A DNA stretch of 64,000 nt from Scleromatobacter humisilvae (GTDB lineage Bacteria; Pseudomonadota; Gammaproteobacteria; Burkholderiales; Burkholderiaceae_C), in assembly GCF_023231945.1 (NCBI RefSeq), contig NZ_JAJLJH010000001.1, positions 1,302,001 to 1,366,000 of the forward strand. Direction: 5' to 3'. A program made the position numbers and the translations under genes. Under the pieces are notes generated by a model, which did not search any database, was not told the DNA's origin, and saw only the letters and a program-made list of their open reading frames with translations. This document shows positions 9,453 through 17,841 of the stretch, piece after piece. How positions within the stretch are numbered: position 1 is the stretch's first letter; the number at the start of each line of letters is the position of its first letter.

Positions 9453-9470
9453 GGCTAACACTCGGCTAAG
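9453..9470 (+). promoter_or_regulatory. GGCTAA direct-repeat box 1 in divergent promoter region
   Basis: GGCTAAC (9453-9459) and GGCTAAG (9464-9470) are repeated with an 11-bp period. The box lies 151 nt upstream of the PEP-CTERM start and 132 nt upstream of the response-regulator start. It could serve either direction. Confidence 0.6.
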
Positions 9471-9507
9471 AGTCGACGTGCAGGGAGGACGCCGCCGAAA
9501 CGCGAAT

Positions 9508-9525
9508 GGCTAATCCCGAGCTAAG
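9508..9525 (+). promoter_or_regulatory. GGCTAA direct-repeat box 2, two-component operon
   Basis: GGCTAAT (9508-9514) and AGCTAAG (9519-9525) again show an 11-bp period. The box is about 77 nt upstream of the response-regulator ATG and just upstream of a weak TAGAGT -10-like element. Autoregulation by the encoded regulator is the simplest reading. Confidence 0.6.
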
Positions 9526-9601
9526 CCTGGGCCGCTAGAGTGCGCGCATGACACCGACCCTTCACGCGGCCCGGCCGCACGTCGCGCGCTGAGAGCCGGC
9601 C

Positions 9602-10282
9602 ATGCGCGTGCTTCTCGTGGAAGACGACCAGATGCTGGGCAGCGCCGTGCTGCAGGCGCTGCACGACGCCGCCTATGCGGTCGACTGGGTGCAGGACGGC
9701 GCCACGGCGTCGACGGCGCTCGACGGGCACGACTACGAACTGGTGCTCCTCGACCTGGGCCTGCCGCGGCGCGACGGCATTCAGGTGCTGCGCCGGATGC
9801 GATCGCGCGGCGACGCGACGCCCGTGCTCGTGATCACGGCGCGCGACTCCGTCGACGAGCGCATCGAGGGCCTGGACGTCGGCGCCGACGATTACCTCGG
9901 CAAGCCCTTCGCGGTGGGCGAACTGCTCGCCCGGCTGCGCGCGCTCGTGCGCCGCACCGGCGGCGCGACGACGTCGACGCTCACCAACGGCATCGTGTCG
10001 CTCGAGCTGGCCGAGAAGCGCGCGGTGTCCAACGGCGTCGTCCACAACCTGTCGCACCGCGAGTTCGCGCTGCTGCAGGCGCTGATGCTGCGGCCCGGCG
10101 CGGTGCTGTCGCGCACGCAGCTGGAGCAATCGATCTACGGCTGGGGCGAAGAAGTGGAGAGCAACGCGGTGGACGTCATCATCCACGGCCTGCGCCGCAA
10201 GCTCGGGGCTGACCGGATCCGCAACGTGCGCGGCCTGGGCTGGCGCGTCGAGCACGCCGGCCCGGCCGGAGGCGGCTCGTGA
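9602..10282 (+). CDS. OmpR-family response regulator (QseB/PmrA-like)
   Basis: A 226-residue regulator. The receiver domain (1-115) has the acidic pair E7/D8, phospho-acceptor D51 (ELVLLDLGLP), T79 and K101 (GKPF). The winged-helix DNA-binding domain (about 125-220) has the recognition-helix region SNAVDVIIHGLRRKLGA. It overlaps the histidine kinase start by 4 nt, so the two are cotranslated. QseB/PmrA-type regulators bind direct half-sites with an 11-bp period. Such repeats occur upstream of this gene and of the COG4705 operon, suggesting that it controls both. Confidence 0.93.
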   Translation: MRVLLVEDDQMLGSAVLQALHDAAYAVDWVQDGATASTALDGHDYELVLLDLGLPRRDGIQVLRRMRSRGDATPVLVITARDSVDERIEGLDVGADDYLGKPFAVGELLARLRALVRRTGGATTSTLTNGIVSLELAEKRAVSNGVVHNLSHREFALLQALMLRPGAVLSRTQLEQSIYGWGEEVESNAVDVIIHGLRRKLGADRIRNVRGLGWRVEHAGPAGGGS

Positions 10283-11595
10283 ACCATTCGCTGCGCAAAC
10301 GGCTGTCGCTGTGGCTGTCCGCGGCCATCGTGCTCATGAGCGCGACGACGGCGGGCGTCACATTCTGGATGAACTACCGGGACGCGAACGACCTGCAGGA
10401 CACGCAGCTGCAGCAGATCGCCGCCGCGCTCGCGACACAGCCGGTCCGCGCGCCGCGCGAACGCTTCCTTCCGCGCGACGGCGAGGATGCCGAGACGCAC
10501 CTCGTGATCCGCCCGCTGGGCAGTTCGGACATCGATCCCAACCCGCGCATCGACGTGATGCTGCCGCCGAGCCTGGCGCCGGGCCTGCACGACCTCGAGG
10601 CGTCCGAGGTGCACTGGCGCGTCTTCGTCCGCAACGATGTCGACGGCCGCGCGTTCGGCGTCGCGCAGCGGCAGCACCTGCGCGACGAGGTGGCGCGCGA
10701 CAACGCGGTGGCGGCGCTGGCGCCGATGTTCGTGCTGGTGCCGCTGCTGCTGTTGATCGTCAACCTGCTGTTGCGCCAGGGCTTCGTGCCGCTGGTCGCG
10801 TTGTCCGGCGAGGTCGACGAGGGCGACGTGCGTCACTTGAAGCCACTGCGCACCGACCGCATCCCGGGCGAGGTGCTGCCGCTCGTGCACGCTGTCAATC
10901 GCCTGCTGACGCGCGTGGGCGGCCTGCTCGAGCAGCAGCGCCGCCTCGTCGCCGATGCCGCGCACGAACTGCGCACGCCGATCGCCGCGGCGCGCGTGCA
11001 GGCGGACAACCTCGCGCACGCCGACCTGACGCCCGACGCGCGCGAGCGCCTCGAATCGCTGCAGCGCGGACTCGCGCGCAACTCCGAACTCGTCGACCAG
11101 CTGCTGCGCCTCGCGCGCGTGCAGGGCGACGCGCCGCATGCGGACCAGCCCATCGCGCTCGACGCGCTGACCCGCAGCGCGATCGAGGAGACGCTGGCGC
11201 TCGCCGAGTCGTACAAGATCGACCTCGGCTGCATCCGGCTGGATCGCGCGCAGGTCCGCGGCGACTCGCTGCACGCGTTCGCGCTGATCCGCAACGCCAT
11301 CGACAACGCGGTTCGCTACACGCCGCCGGGCGGCTGGGTCGATGTCAGCCTGGTGATCGACGAAGGCGACGCGCTGCTCGCGATCGAGGACACCGGCCCC
11401 GGCATCCCGTCCGACCTGCGCGAGCGCGTGTTCGAGCCCTTCTTCCGCGTGCTCGGCACGCAGCAGAGCGGCAACGGCCTCGGACTGGCGATCGTGCGCA
11501 GCGCCGCCGATGCACTCGGTGGCCGCGTCGAGCTGACGACCCGGCTCGACGGCCAGCCGGGCCTGCGCTTCGTGTATCGCCAGAAGCTCGCTTGA
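10279..11595 (+). CDS. Sensor histidine kinase (QseC/PmrB-like)
   Basis: A 438-residue inner-membrane kinase partnered with the upstream regulator. Transmembrane helix 1 is about 10-30 and helix 2 about 143-167, enclosing a periplasmic sensor of about 110 residues. The dimerisation/H box has H229 (AAHELRTP). The ATPase domain shows the N box RNAIDNAVRYTPPGG, G1 IEDTGPGIP and G2 NGLGLAIV. The GTG start at 10279 overlaps the regulator stop (GTGA). The periplasmic sensor shows no recognisable ligand motif. Confidence 0.92.
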   Translation: MNHSLRKRLSLWLSAAIVLMSATTAGVTFWMNYRDANDLQDTQLQQIAAALATQPVRAPRERFLPRDGEDAETHLVIRPLGSSDIDPNPRIDVMLPPSLAPGLHDLEASEVHWRVFVRNDVDGRAFGVAQRQHLRDEVARDNAVAALAPMFVLVPLLLLIVNLLLRQGFVPLVALSGEVDEGDVRHLKPLRTDRIPGEVLPLVHAVNRLLTRVGGLLEQQRRLVADAAHELRTPIAAARVQADNLAHADLTPDARERLESLQRGLARNSELVDQLLRLARVQGDAPHADQPIALDALTRSAIEETLALAESYKIDLGCIRLDRAQVRGDSLHAFALIRNAIDNAVRYTPPGGWVDVSLVIDEGDALLAIEDTGPGIPSDLRERVFEPFFRVLGTQQSGNGLGLAIVRSAADALGGRVELTTRLDGQPGLRFVYRQKLA

Positions 11596-11600
11596 AGCGA

Positions 11601-11622
11601 CGCGCGAAGAAGCCTTCGCGCG
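11601..11622. terminator. Hairpin between convergent kinase and porin genes
   Basis: CGCGCGAAG (11601-11609) and CTTCGCGCG (11614-11622) form a perfect 9-bp stem with a 4-nt loop. It occupies the 37-nt gap between the kinase stop and the porin stop, so it can end transcription from both strands. There is no T-run. Confidence 0.55.
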
Positions 11623-11632
11623 CCGCTGCGCG

Positions 11633-13096
11633 TCAGAACTTGTAGCGCGCGCCGATGGCGATCTCGGTCTCGTTGCTGTAGGCCTGGCCGGCGCCGAAGT
11701 GGTTGCCGTTGCCTTGCGCGTCGCCCAGCACCCAGGCGCCGTCGACCTTGAAGTAGTCGCCCGCCAGGTAGACGTCGAGCTGGCGATCGACGTGGTACAT
11801 GTACGACGCGAACAGCGCCTTCTTCGAGCCGTTGGCCGCCACCGCGGTGACGCCGGCCGTGTTGCCGAACGGGTTGAGGATGTTGCCGCCGCCGTTGAAG
11901 CCGGCATGCTTGCCCTTCGAGTCGTTGAAGCCGAGCGCGAACTCGTTCTCCGGCGTCGGCAGCAGGCTCGCCGAGATCGTCCACGCGTTGTCGGTGCGCG
12001 TGCCGGCGCTGTTGTTCGCACCCTGTTCGGCCGTGTAGTGGACGTAGCCGGCGTTGACGCGGAACATGCCGATGCGGAAGTCGCCGCCGACCAGCTCCGA
12101 CTGGTGGATCAGGTCGTTGACGTTGGCGCGGTCGTACGACAGGTTGGCGCTGAGGAGGCCGCCGCCGATGTCGATGCTGTTCAGCGCGATCGACGCCTCC
12201 TGCGTGCTGCCTTTCTTGAAGTCGCCGGGCGTGGAGCCGCCATTGCCGACGTCGCCGCTGCCGCCCGCGCCCTGCGACCCGAAGGCGTACGCGAGGCCGG
12301 TGACGACATGCGCGCCGAACTTCTTCTTCCACGCGATCGAGCTGTTCATGCGCGTGCCGTTGGCCGAGCCCGAGTAGAAGATGAACTGCTTGAAGTTGTT
12401 GACGTTCGAGTAGCCGCCTTCCTTCAGCGTGACGTCCGCGGTGCCGTAGGCGTCGCCCCAGGTCTGCGTGAAGTCGCGCGTCAGCGTGTTCTGGCGGCCG
12501 AACGTGAGCTTGCCGAGGTCGTCGCTGTAGAAGCCCATCCAGGCGTCGCGATTGAAGAAGACGTCGGAGGTGTCCATGTCGCCGGTGGGCAGCTCGAACT
12601 CGGTCTCGAGCTTGGAGATGACCTTCAGGCCCGGCAGGCCGATCTGGTCGCCGATGGCCAGCGCGTGGTCGGCGTCGAAGCCCAGGCGGTTGCCGCTGAA
12701 CCAGGCGACCTGGAAGCCGGTCGTCGAGCCGCCGCCGGTCGTCTGGTGGTTGGCGTGGCTGCCCGTGGCCTCGATCAGGCCGTACATGTGCAGGCTGGTC
12801 GTGCCGTTGTTGTAGAGCGAGACGCCGGAGGGCGCGTCGACGAGCTTGACGCCGTTCTGGTCGGTGGTCATCGCCACGGGGATGGGCGCGGCCTTCGCCG
12901 GCGCGGGCGCGGCGGCCTGCTGGGCGGTCATCGCGTTCAGGCGTTGCTCCAGCGCGTCGAGGCGCGCCTTCTGCGCGGCCTCGGCGGCCTTCTGCGCGGC
13001 GATCTCGGCACGCAGGTCGTCGACCTCGCTCGCGAACACGGGTTGGGCCAACGCGAGGACGGCCAGCGCGCTGGCGCGCATTGCGAAGTTCTTCAT
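11633..13096 (-). CDS. Outer-membrane porin
   Basis: A 487-residue porin. The signal peptide (1-22, ending VFASE) is followed by a coiled coil of about 40 residues rich in Ala, Gln and Lys (RAEIAAQKAAEAAQKARLDA), which may trimerise or touch peptidoglycan. A beta-barrel of general-porin type follows, with LTFGRQNTLTRDFTQTWGDAYG and a C-terminal ARYKF ending in Phe. GGAGA lies 6 nt before the ATG at 13096. It is directly downstream of an orphan TRAP binding protein in the same orientation, so it may be the entry pore for that protein's organic-acid substrate. Confidence 0.88.
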   Translation of the reverse strand: MKNFAMRASALAVLALAQPVFASEVDDLRAEIAAQKAAEAAQKARLDALEQRLNAMTAQQAAAPAPAKAAPIPVAMTTDQNGVKLVDAPSGVSLYNNGTTSLHMYGLIEATGSHANHQTTGGGSTTGFQVAWFSGNRLGFDADHALAIGDQIGLPGLKVISKLETEFELPTGDMDTSDVFFNRDAWMGFYSDDLGKLTFGRQNTLTRDFTQTWGDAYGTADVTLKEGGYSNVNNFKQFIFYSGSANGTRMNSSIAWKKKFGAHVVTGLAYAFGSQGAGGSGDVGNGGSTPGDFKKGSTQEASIALNSIDIGGGLLSANLSYDRANVNDLIHQSELVGGDFRIGMFRVNAGYVHYTAEQGANNSAGTRTDNAWTISASLLPTPENEFALGFNDSKGKHAGFNGGGNILNPFGNTAGVTAVAANGSKKALFASYMYHVDRQLDVYLAGDYFKVDGAWVLGDAQGNGNHFGAGQAYSNETEIAIGARYKF

Positions 13097-13170
13097 GTCA
13101 TGTCTCCAGTGGTTGTCGCCCCACGCCGGGGGCTCGGTGTTGTCTGGCGTAGGAATCCAGATGCTTCGGG

Positions 13171-14196
13171 TCACTTCGGCGGCACGAAGCCCGCGGCCTT
13201 GTAGACCGCGTCGATCGTGGGTTGGCCGACGCGCGACACCATCTCCTGGTGGACCGGCATCAGCGCCTTCTTCCACTCGTTGATCTCGTCGGCGGTGGGC
13301 GTGTAGACCGTGGTCTTGCCGCTCGCGCGGATCTTCTCGAGCGCCATCGCGTTCTCGGTGGCGGCGAGCGCGTTGGCGTAGGTCGTGGCGTCCTTGACGC
13401 AGCCGTCGAGGATGGTGCGGATGTCCTCGGGCAGGCCGTCCCAGAACTTCTTGTTGACGATCACCGCGTAGGCCAGGTGGCCGTGGTACGAGAGCGTCAT
13501 GTGCTTCTGCACCTCGTAGATCTTCTGCGTCCAGAAGTTCGACGGCACGCCCTCGGTGCCGTCGACCACGCCCGACTGCAGGCCCTGGTACAGCTCGCTG
13601 AACGCCATCACCTGCGGGATCGCGCCGAGCGCGCGCATCTGGGCGTCGAGCACCTTCGACGACTGGATGCGCATCTTCAGGCCCCGGAAATCGGCGACGT
13701 GGTGCAGCGGCCGGTTCGCGCTCATGATGTGAAAGCCGTTGTCCCAGTACGCCATGCCGCGGATGCCCTTGGCCTCCAGCTTGTGGAACAGGTCGGCGCC
13801 GACCGGCCCCTCGGTCACGGCGCGGAACGCGGCCTGGTCCTTGAAGATGAAGGGCAGGTCGAAGACCTCGTACTCCTTGACGCCCAGCGGCCCGAACTTC
13901 GCCAGCGAGGGCGCGAGCATCTGCACCGAGCCGAGCTGCAGCGCTTCCATCTCCTCCTTGTCCTTGTACAGCTGGCTGTTCGGATAGACATCCACCTTCA
14001 CGCGGCCCTTGGTGCGCTCCTCGGCGAGCTCCTTGAAGCGCTGCGCGCCGTTGCCCTTGGGCGTGTCGGGCGCGACGACATGGCTGAACTTGATGACGAC
14101 GGGGCCGCCCTGCGCGCGGGCGGACTTCGTCTCCGATCCGGCCAGTGCGGCGGCTGCCGCGAGCAGTGCCGCGCGGCGCGAAATGACGGTTTTCAT
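13171..14196 (-). CDS. TRAP transporter substrate-binding protein, DctP family
   Basis: A 341-residue periplasmic solute receptor with a signal peptide (1-28, ending ARAQG). DctP/TAXI-type features are VVIKFSHVVAPDTPKGNGA, MALGAIPQVMAFSELYQGLQSGVVDG and TEGVPSNFWTQK. The conserved Arg that typically binds the carboxylate is in GLKMRIQSS. No DctQ or DctM membrane subunits are present here, so it must use a permease encoded elsewhere. It is transcribed ahead of the porin and divergently from the binding-protein/TCS operon. Dicarboxylate or aromatic acid ligands are plausible; none is proven. Confidence 0.88.
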   Translation of the reverse strand: MKTVISRRAALLAAAAALAGSETKSARAQGGPVVIKFSHVVAPDTPKGNGAQRFKELAEERTKGRVKVDVYPNSQLYKDKEEMEALQLGSVQMLAPSLAKFGPLGVKEYEVFDLPFIFKDQAAFRAVTEGPVGADLFHKLEAKGIRGMAYWDNGFHIMSANRPLHHVADFRGLKMRIQSSKVLDAQMRALGAIPQVMAFSELYQGLQSGVVDGTEGVPSNFWTQKIYEVQKHMTLSYHGHLAYAVIVNKKFWDGLPEDIRTILDGCVKDATTYANALAATENAMALEKIRASGKTTVYTPTADEINEWKKALMPVHQEMVSRVGQPTIDAVYKAAGFVPPK

Positions 14197-14278
14197 GAGG
14201 ATCTGTCTCCGGTGTTGCGGGTCGGGACGTCATCGCGTCCACCCGTCTGCCGCCGAGGCTACGAGCGGCCACCCTTCC

Positions 14279-14301
14279 ATTAGCTTTCAGCAGAATTAGC
14301 T
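14279..14301. repeat. ATTAGCT direct repeat in a divergent promoter region
   Basis: ATTAGCT occurs at 14279-14285 and 14295-14301 with a 16-bp period. It lies between the divergent DctP gene (start 14196) and the binding-protein/TCS operon (start 14416). It is AT-richer than its surroundings, so it could be part of a promoter or regulator site, but the spacing is unusual for an OmpR-type box. Confidence 0.3.
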
Positions 14302-14415
14302 GAGGGAAATCACGTAGTCGACCAAACAACGCCCCGCACGCGACGCGTGCCAAGGGCGAAACGCGCTCGTAGTATTCAAGGCGGAGACAGGCCTCAGAAC
14401 GATTGGCGGCACGCC

Positions 14416-15435
14416 ATGCAAGACGACGAGACGACCCGGCGATCGACGATCGCGCGCGCGCTGGCAGCGGCCGCGTGCGCGCTCGCGTGCGTGCTGCCCG
14501 CGCGTGCGCAGACGATCCAGCTGATGGTGGGCGGCGTCGAGAAGCAGATCTACCTGCCCGTCGCCCTCGCCGACCGCCTCGGGTACTTCAGGGAACAGGG
14601 CCTGGACGTCCATGTGCTCAGCGACACCTCCGGCGGCCACGCGGAGGACGGGCTGCTCACCGGCAGCGTCCAGGGCGTCGTCGGCTTCTACGACCACACG
14701 ATCGACCTGCAGGCCAAGGGCAAGTTCGTCCAGGCCGTGGTGCAGTTCAGCCAGGCGCCGGGCGAGGCGGTGGTCGTCGCCGCGCGCCGCGCGGATGCCA
14801 TCCGCTCGCCCGCCGATTTCCGCGGACATGCGCTGGGCGTCACGGGTCTCGGTTCGTCGACGCACCTGCTGATGCAGTACCTGGTCGCGCAGGGCGGCAT
14901 CCGCAAGGGCGAGGTCACGATCGCGGGCGTGGGCGCGGGCGACGCCTTCGCGCAGGCGCTGCGCGAAGGCCGCATCGACGTGGGCATGACGACCGAGCCG
15001 ACCTTGTCGCGCCTGCTCAAGGCCGGCGATGCGCGGCTGCTCGTCGACCTGCGCACGCCCGAGCAGGCCACGAGCGCGCTGGGCGGCATCTATCCCGCGG
15101 CCTGCCTGTACCTGTCGAGCCCGTGGATCAGCACCCATCGCGAAGACGTGCAGCGGCTCGTCAACGCGCTCGTGAAGTCGCTGCGCTTCATCGCGGCGCA
15201 CAGTGCGCAGGAGATCGCCGCGCAGCTGCCCGCCGAGTACATGGCGGGCGATCGCGCGCTCTACGTGAGCACGCTGCAGCAGAGCAAGTCCATGTTCATC
15301 GCCGACGGCGTGATGCCGGCCGACGGTCCGGCCAACGTGCTGCGCGTGATGCGCGTGGCCGAGCGCGCGGTGGTCGGCAAGCCGATCGACCTGTCGCGCA
15401 CCTACACGACCGAGTTCGCGCAGGCGGCGCGCTGA
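14416..15435 (+). CDS. NitT/TauT-type (SsuA/THI5-like) periplasmic binding protein
   Basis: A 339-residue exported binding protein. The signal peptide is about 1-32 (ALACVLPARAQ). The SsuA/NMT1 fold is shown by VEKQIYLPVALADRLGYFREQGL, RSPADFRGHALGVTGLGSS and GRIDVGMTTEP. The start is the ATG at 14416, because the upstream extension has no signal-like sequence. It is followed 18 nt later by a response regulator and kinase, with no ABC permease or ATPase. The protein may therefore act as a ligand sensor for the kinase as well as, or instead of, a transport receptor. TctC-TctDE loci have an analogous arrangement. Confidence 0.82.
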   Translation: MQDDETTRRSTIARALAAAACALACVLPARAQTIQLMVGGVEKQIYLPVALADRLGYFREQGLDVHVLSDTSGGHAEDGLLTGSVQGVVGFYDHTIDLQAKGKFVQAVVQFSQAPGEAVVVAARRADAIRSPADFRGHALGVTGLGSSTHLLMQYLVAQGGIRKGEVTIAGVGAGDAFAQALREGRIDVGMTTEPTLSRLLKAGDARLLVDLRTPEQATSALGGIYPAACLYLSSPWISTHREDVQRLVNALVKSLRFIAAHSAQEIAAQLPAEYMAGDRALYVSTLQQSKSMFIADGVMPADGPANVLRVMRVAERAVVGKPIDLSRTYTTEFAQAAR

Positions 15436-15453
15436 AATCGCGGGCGGCCAGCG

Positions 15454-16131
15454 ATGCGACTGCTCCTCGTCGAAGACAACCGGGTACTGGCCGACTGGCT
15501 GTCGCGCACGCTGCGCAAGCAGCAGTACGCCGTCGACTGGGTCGAGAACGGGGCGGACGCCGACTTCGTCCTGCGCACCGAGACCTACGACCTCGTGCTG
15601 CTGGACCTCGCCCTTCCCAAGCTGGGTGGCCACGAGGTGCTGCGACGCCTGCGCGAACGCGGCAACGGCACGCCCGTGATCGTGCTCACGGCCGACAACA
15701 CGACGCGCAGCCGCGTCACCGAACTCGATCACGGCGCCGACGACTACGTTGCCAAGCCCTTCGAGGTCGAGGAACTGGAGGCGCGTATCCGCGTGCTGCT
15801 TCGCCGGTCGGCCCACGTCGCCAACCCGCAGGTCGCCTGCGGCGCCCTCGTCTATCACGGCGGCAGCCGCGAGTTCACGCTGGCGGGCAAGCCGCTGACG
15901 CTGACCCCGCGCGAGCGGACCGTGCTGGAAGTGCTGATCCTGAAGGTCGGCGCCACCGTCTCGAAATCGGTGCTGGGACAGAGCCTGCCTTCGCTCGAGG
16001 ACGGCGTCTCCGCCGACGCCATCGAGATCTACGTGCACCGCCTGCGCAAGAAGCTCGAGGGCAGCGGCGCGACCATCGTCACGTTGCGCGGGCTCGGCTA
16101 TCTGCTGAGGCAGGTGCACGATGACGCATAG
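15454..16131 (+). CDS. OmpR-family response regulator (TctD-like)
   Basis: A 225-residue regulator with a receiver domain (acidic E7/D8, phosphorylation site D51, K101 in AKPF) and a winged helix ending in IYVHRLRKKLEG and TLRGLGYLL. It lies 18 nt after the binding-protein gene and overlaps the kinase start by 11 nt. The resemblance to TctD fits control of carboxylic-acid transport; likely targets are the adjacent DctP/porin genes. No clear half-site pair with an 11-bp period is seen upstream. Confidence 0.92.
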   Translation: MRLLLVEDNRVLADWLSRTLRKQQYAVDWVENGADADFVLRTETYDLVLLDLALPKLGGHEVLRRLRERGNGTPVIVLTADNTTRSRVTELDHGADDYVAKPFEVEELEARIRVLLRRSAHVANPQVACGALVYHGGSREFTLAGKPLTLTPRERTVLEVLILKVGATVSKSVLGQSLPSLEDGVSADAIEIYVHRLRKKLEGSGATIVTLRGLGYLLRQVHDDA

Positions 16132-17515
16132 CCTGCGCGGCCGGCTGCTCGCCTGGGTGATGCTGCCCCTGGCCGGCGCCGTCGTGCTCGCGGGCGTCGT
16201 CGGCCGGCAGAACGCCGAGTCCACGGCGACCGTGGTGCAGGATCGGCTGCTGCTCGGCTCCGCGCGCATCGTCGCGGAACAGCTGCGCTTCGAGGACGGC
16301 AGCATCCAGGATCCCGTGCCGCCCGCGGCGCTCGAGCTGTTCCAGTCCAGCGACATCGACAGCGTCTACTACCGCGTGATCACGAGCGACGGGCGGACGG
16401 TGACCGGCTACTCCGAGTTCCCGCTGTCGGACGCCAGGCTGCAGCCCGAGACCTCGCAATTCTTCGACACGGTCGTCCGCGGCCAGGCGGTGCGCGCGGT
16501 GGTCTACCTGCAACCCGTGCTCACCGAGACGGGCATCCAGCCGGTGCGCGTGCAGATCGCGCAGACGCTGCACGGGCGCGCGGCGCTGGTCAAGAGCCTG
16601 TGGATGCAGGCCATGGTGCAGCAGCTCGCCGCGCTCGCGCTGGTGGCGCTGCTCGTGTGGCTGGGCCTGCGCAATTGCCTGAAGCCGCTGCTGCAGCTGC
16701 GCGACGCCGTCCTCGCGCGGCGGCCAGGCTCGCTCCACGCGCTGGAGCTGGCGGCCGTCCCCGTCGAACTGAGCCCGCTGGTCGACGCGATCAACGAATA
16801 CGCGATCCGCCTCGAGCGCCACACCAGCGTGCAGCGGCTGTTCATCCAGAACGCGGCGCACCAGCTGCGCACGCCGCTGACGCTGCTCACCACCCAGGTC
16901 AGCTACGCGATCCGCGCGTCCGAGCCGATGGGCCGTTCCGAGTCGCTGTCGGCGATCCGTCAGACGGTGCAGCAGTCGGTGCGCCTCGTCAACCAGTTGC
17001 TGACGCTCTCGAGCGCCGAGGTGCAGGCCGCGGGCGACCTGCAGGGCGAGTCCGGCAGGCTCGACGAGGTGGTTCGACGCGTGCTCGAGGACATGGCCGG
17101 ACGCGCCCAGAGCAAGGATATCGACCTCGGCTTCGAGGCCTCGGCCGTCGACATCCACGTGCGCGGGCACGCCGTGACGCTGCGCGAGATCGTGACCAAC
17201 CTGGTCGACAACGCGATCCGCTACACGCAGCCGGGCGGCATCGTCACGACGCGCATCGTGGCCGACGACCGGCGCGTCACCCTGAGCGTCGAGGACAACG
17301 GCCCCGGCATTCCGTTGGCCGAACGCGAACGCGTGTTCCAGCGCTTCTACCGCCTCAACGACAGCGACTCCGACGGCTGCGGGCTGGGCCTGGCTATCGT
17401 CAAGGAGTTCGCCGAGGCGCTGGGGGCGGACGTCGCCTTGCGGACGCCCGCGAGCGGCGCGGGCGTGACGGTCGAGGTCGGGTTCGTGGCGGCGACGCGT
17501 TCGGATCTGCCCTGA
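16121..17515 (+). CDS. Sensor histidine kinase (TctE-like)
   Basis: A 464-residue inner-membrane kinase. Transmembrane helix 1 is about 9-28 and helix 2 about 166-184. They bracket a periplasmic 2CSK_N-like domain of about 135 residues, as in TctE. The phosphorylated histidine is H247 (NAAHQLRTPL). The ATPase domain has LVDNAIRYTQPGG, VEDNGPGIP and GCGLGLAIV. It is the last gene of the binding-protein/TCS operon. The periplasmic domain could contact the cotranscribed binding protein. Confidence 0.92.
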   Translation: MTHSLRGRLLAWVMLPLAGAVVLAGVVGRQNAESTATVVQDRLLLGSARIVAEQLRFEDGSIQDPVPPAALELFQSSDIDSVYYRVITSDGRTVTGYSEFPLSDARLQPETSQFFDTVVRGQAVRAVVYLQPVLTETGIQPVRVQIAQTLHGRAALVKSLWMQAMVQQLAALALVALLVWLGLRNCLKPLLQLRDAVLARRPGSLHALELAAVPVELSPLVDAINEYAIRLERHTSVQRLFIQNAAHQLRTPLTLLTTQVSYAIRASEPMGRSESLSAIRQTVQQSVRLVNQLLTLSSAEVQAAGDLQGESGRLDEVVRRVLEDMAGRAQSKDIDLGFEASAVDIHVRGHAVTLREIVTNLVDNAIRYTQPGGIVTTRIVADDRRVTLSVEDNGPGIPLAERERVFQRFYRLNDSDSDGCGLGLAIVKEFAEALGADVALRTPASGAGVTVEVGFVAATRSDLP

Positions 17516-17718
17516 CCTGATCGGCGAGGCCGCGAACTGTCGATAGTCATTCAACGTGGAAATGAGCACGGCCAACAAATCAGCGGCTTGGCGAAGTTGG
17601 CTTGACCGGGTCTGGAACTCGCGTGTCTCTGACGATGGAATTCGCGGCGTAAAAGCCGCTGAACATGGAATTCGCGACTTCGACTTCAGACGGGCGGCAG
17701 GGCCACCCAGCGATACCT

Positions 17719-17841
17719 TCAGGGCTTGCGCCACTCGTCCGGCGAGCCCTCGGGCGCGTGCCTGACGCGCTCGACGTGCACAGCAGCGTTCGGGCTGAGT
17801 TCCCGAGCCCGCTCGATCGCCTTCGCCTGCGAGACCTCATG
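17719..17841 (-). pseudogene. Coding-like remnant fused in frame after the LysR stop
   Basis: Directly after the TGA of the tandem-HTH LysR gene, and in the same frame, 40 codons stay open before the next stop. They read HEVSQAKAIERARELSPN, then AAVHVERVRHAPEGSPDEWR, then KP. The composition is protein-like (amphipathic helix then charged tail), unlike random GC-rich readthrough. No ATG precedes it, and the first possible start is a GTG at codon 21. It may be the 3' remnant of a small helix-rich gene truncated when the LysR gene arrived, or a readthrough tail. The rest of the 17516-17841 gap holds only two ATGGAATTCGCG copies and a short GCGGC/GCCGC hairpin near 17650. Confidence 0.35.

Noticed and set aside
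17640-17690. Two ATGGAATTCGCG copies as an insertion-site duplication
   Set aside because: They are only about 30 bp apart with no mobile-element sequence between them.
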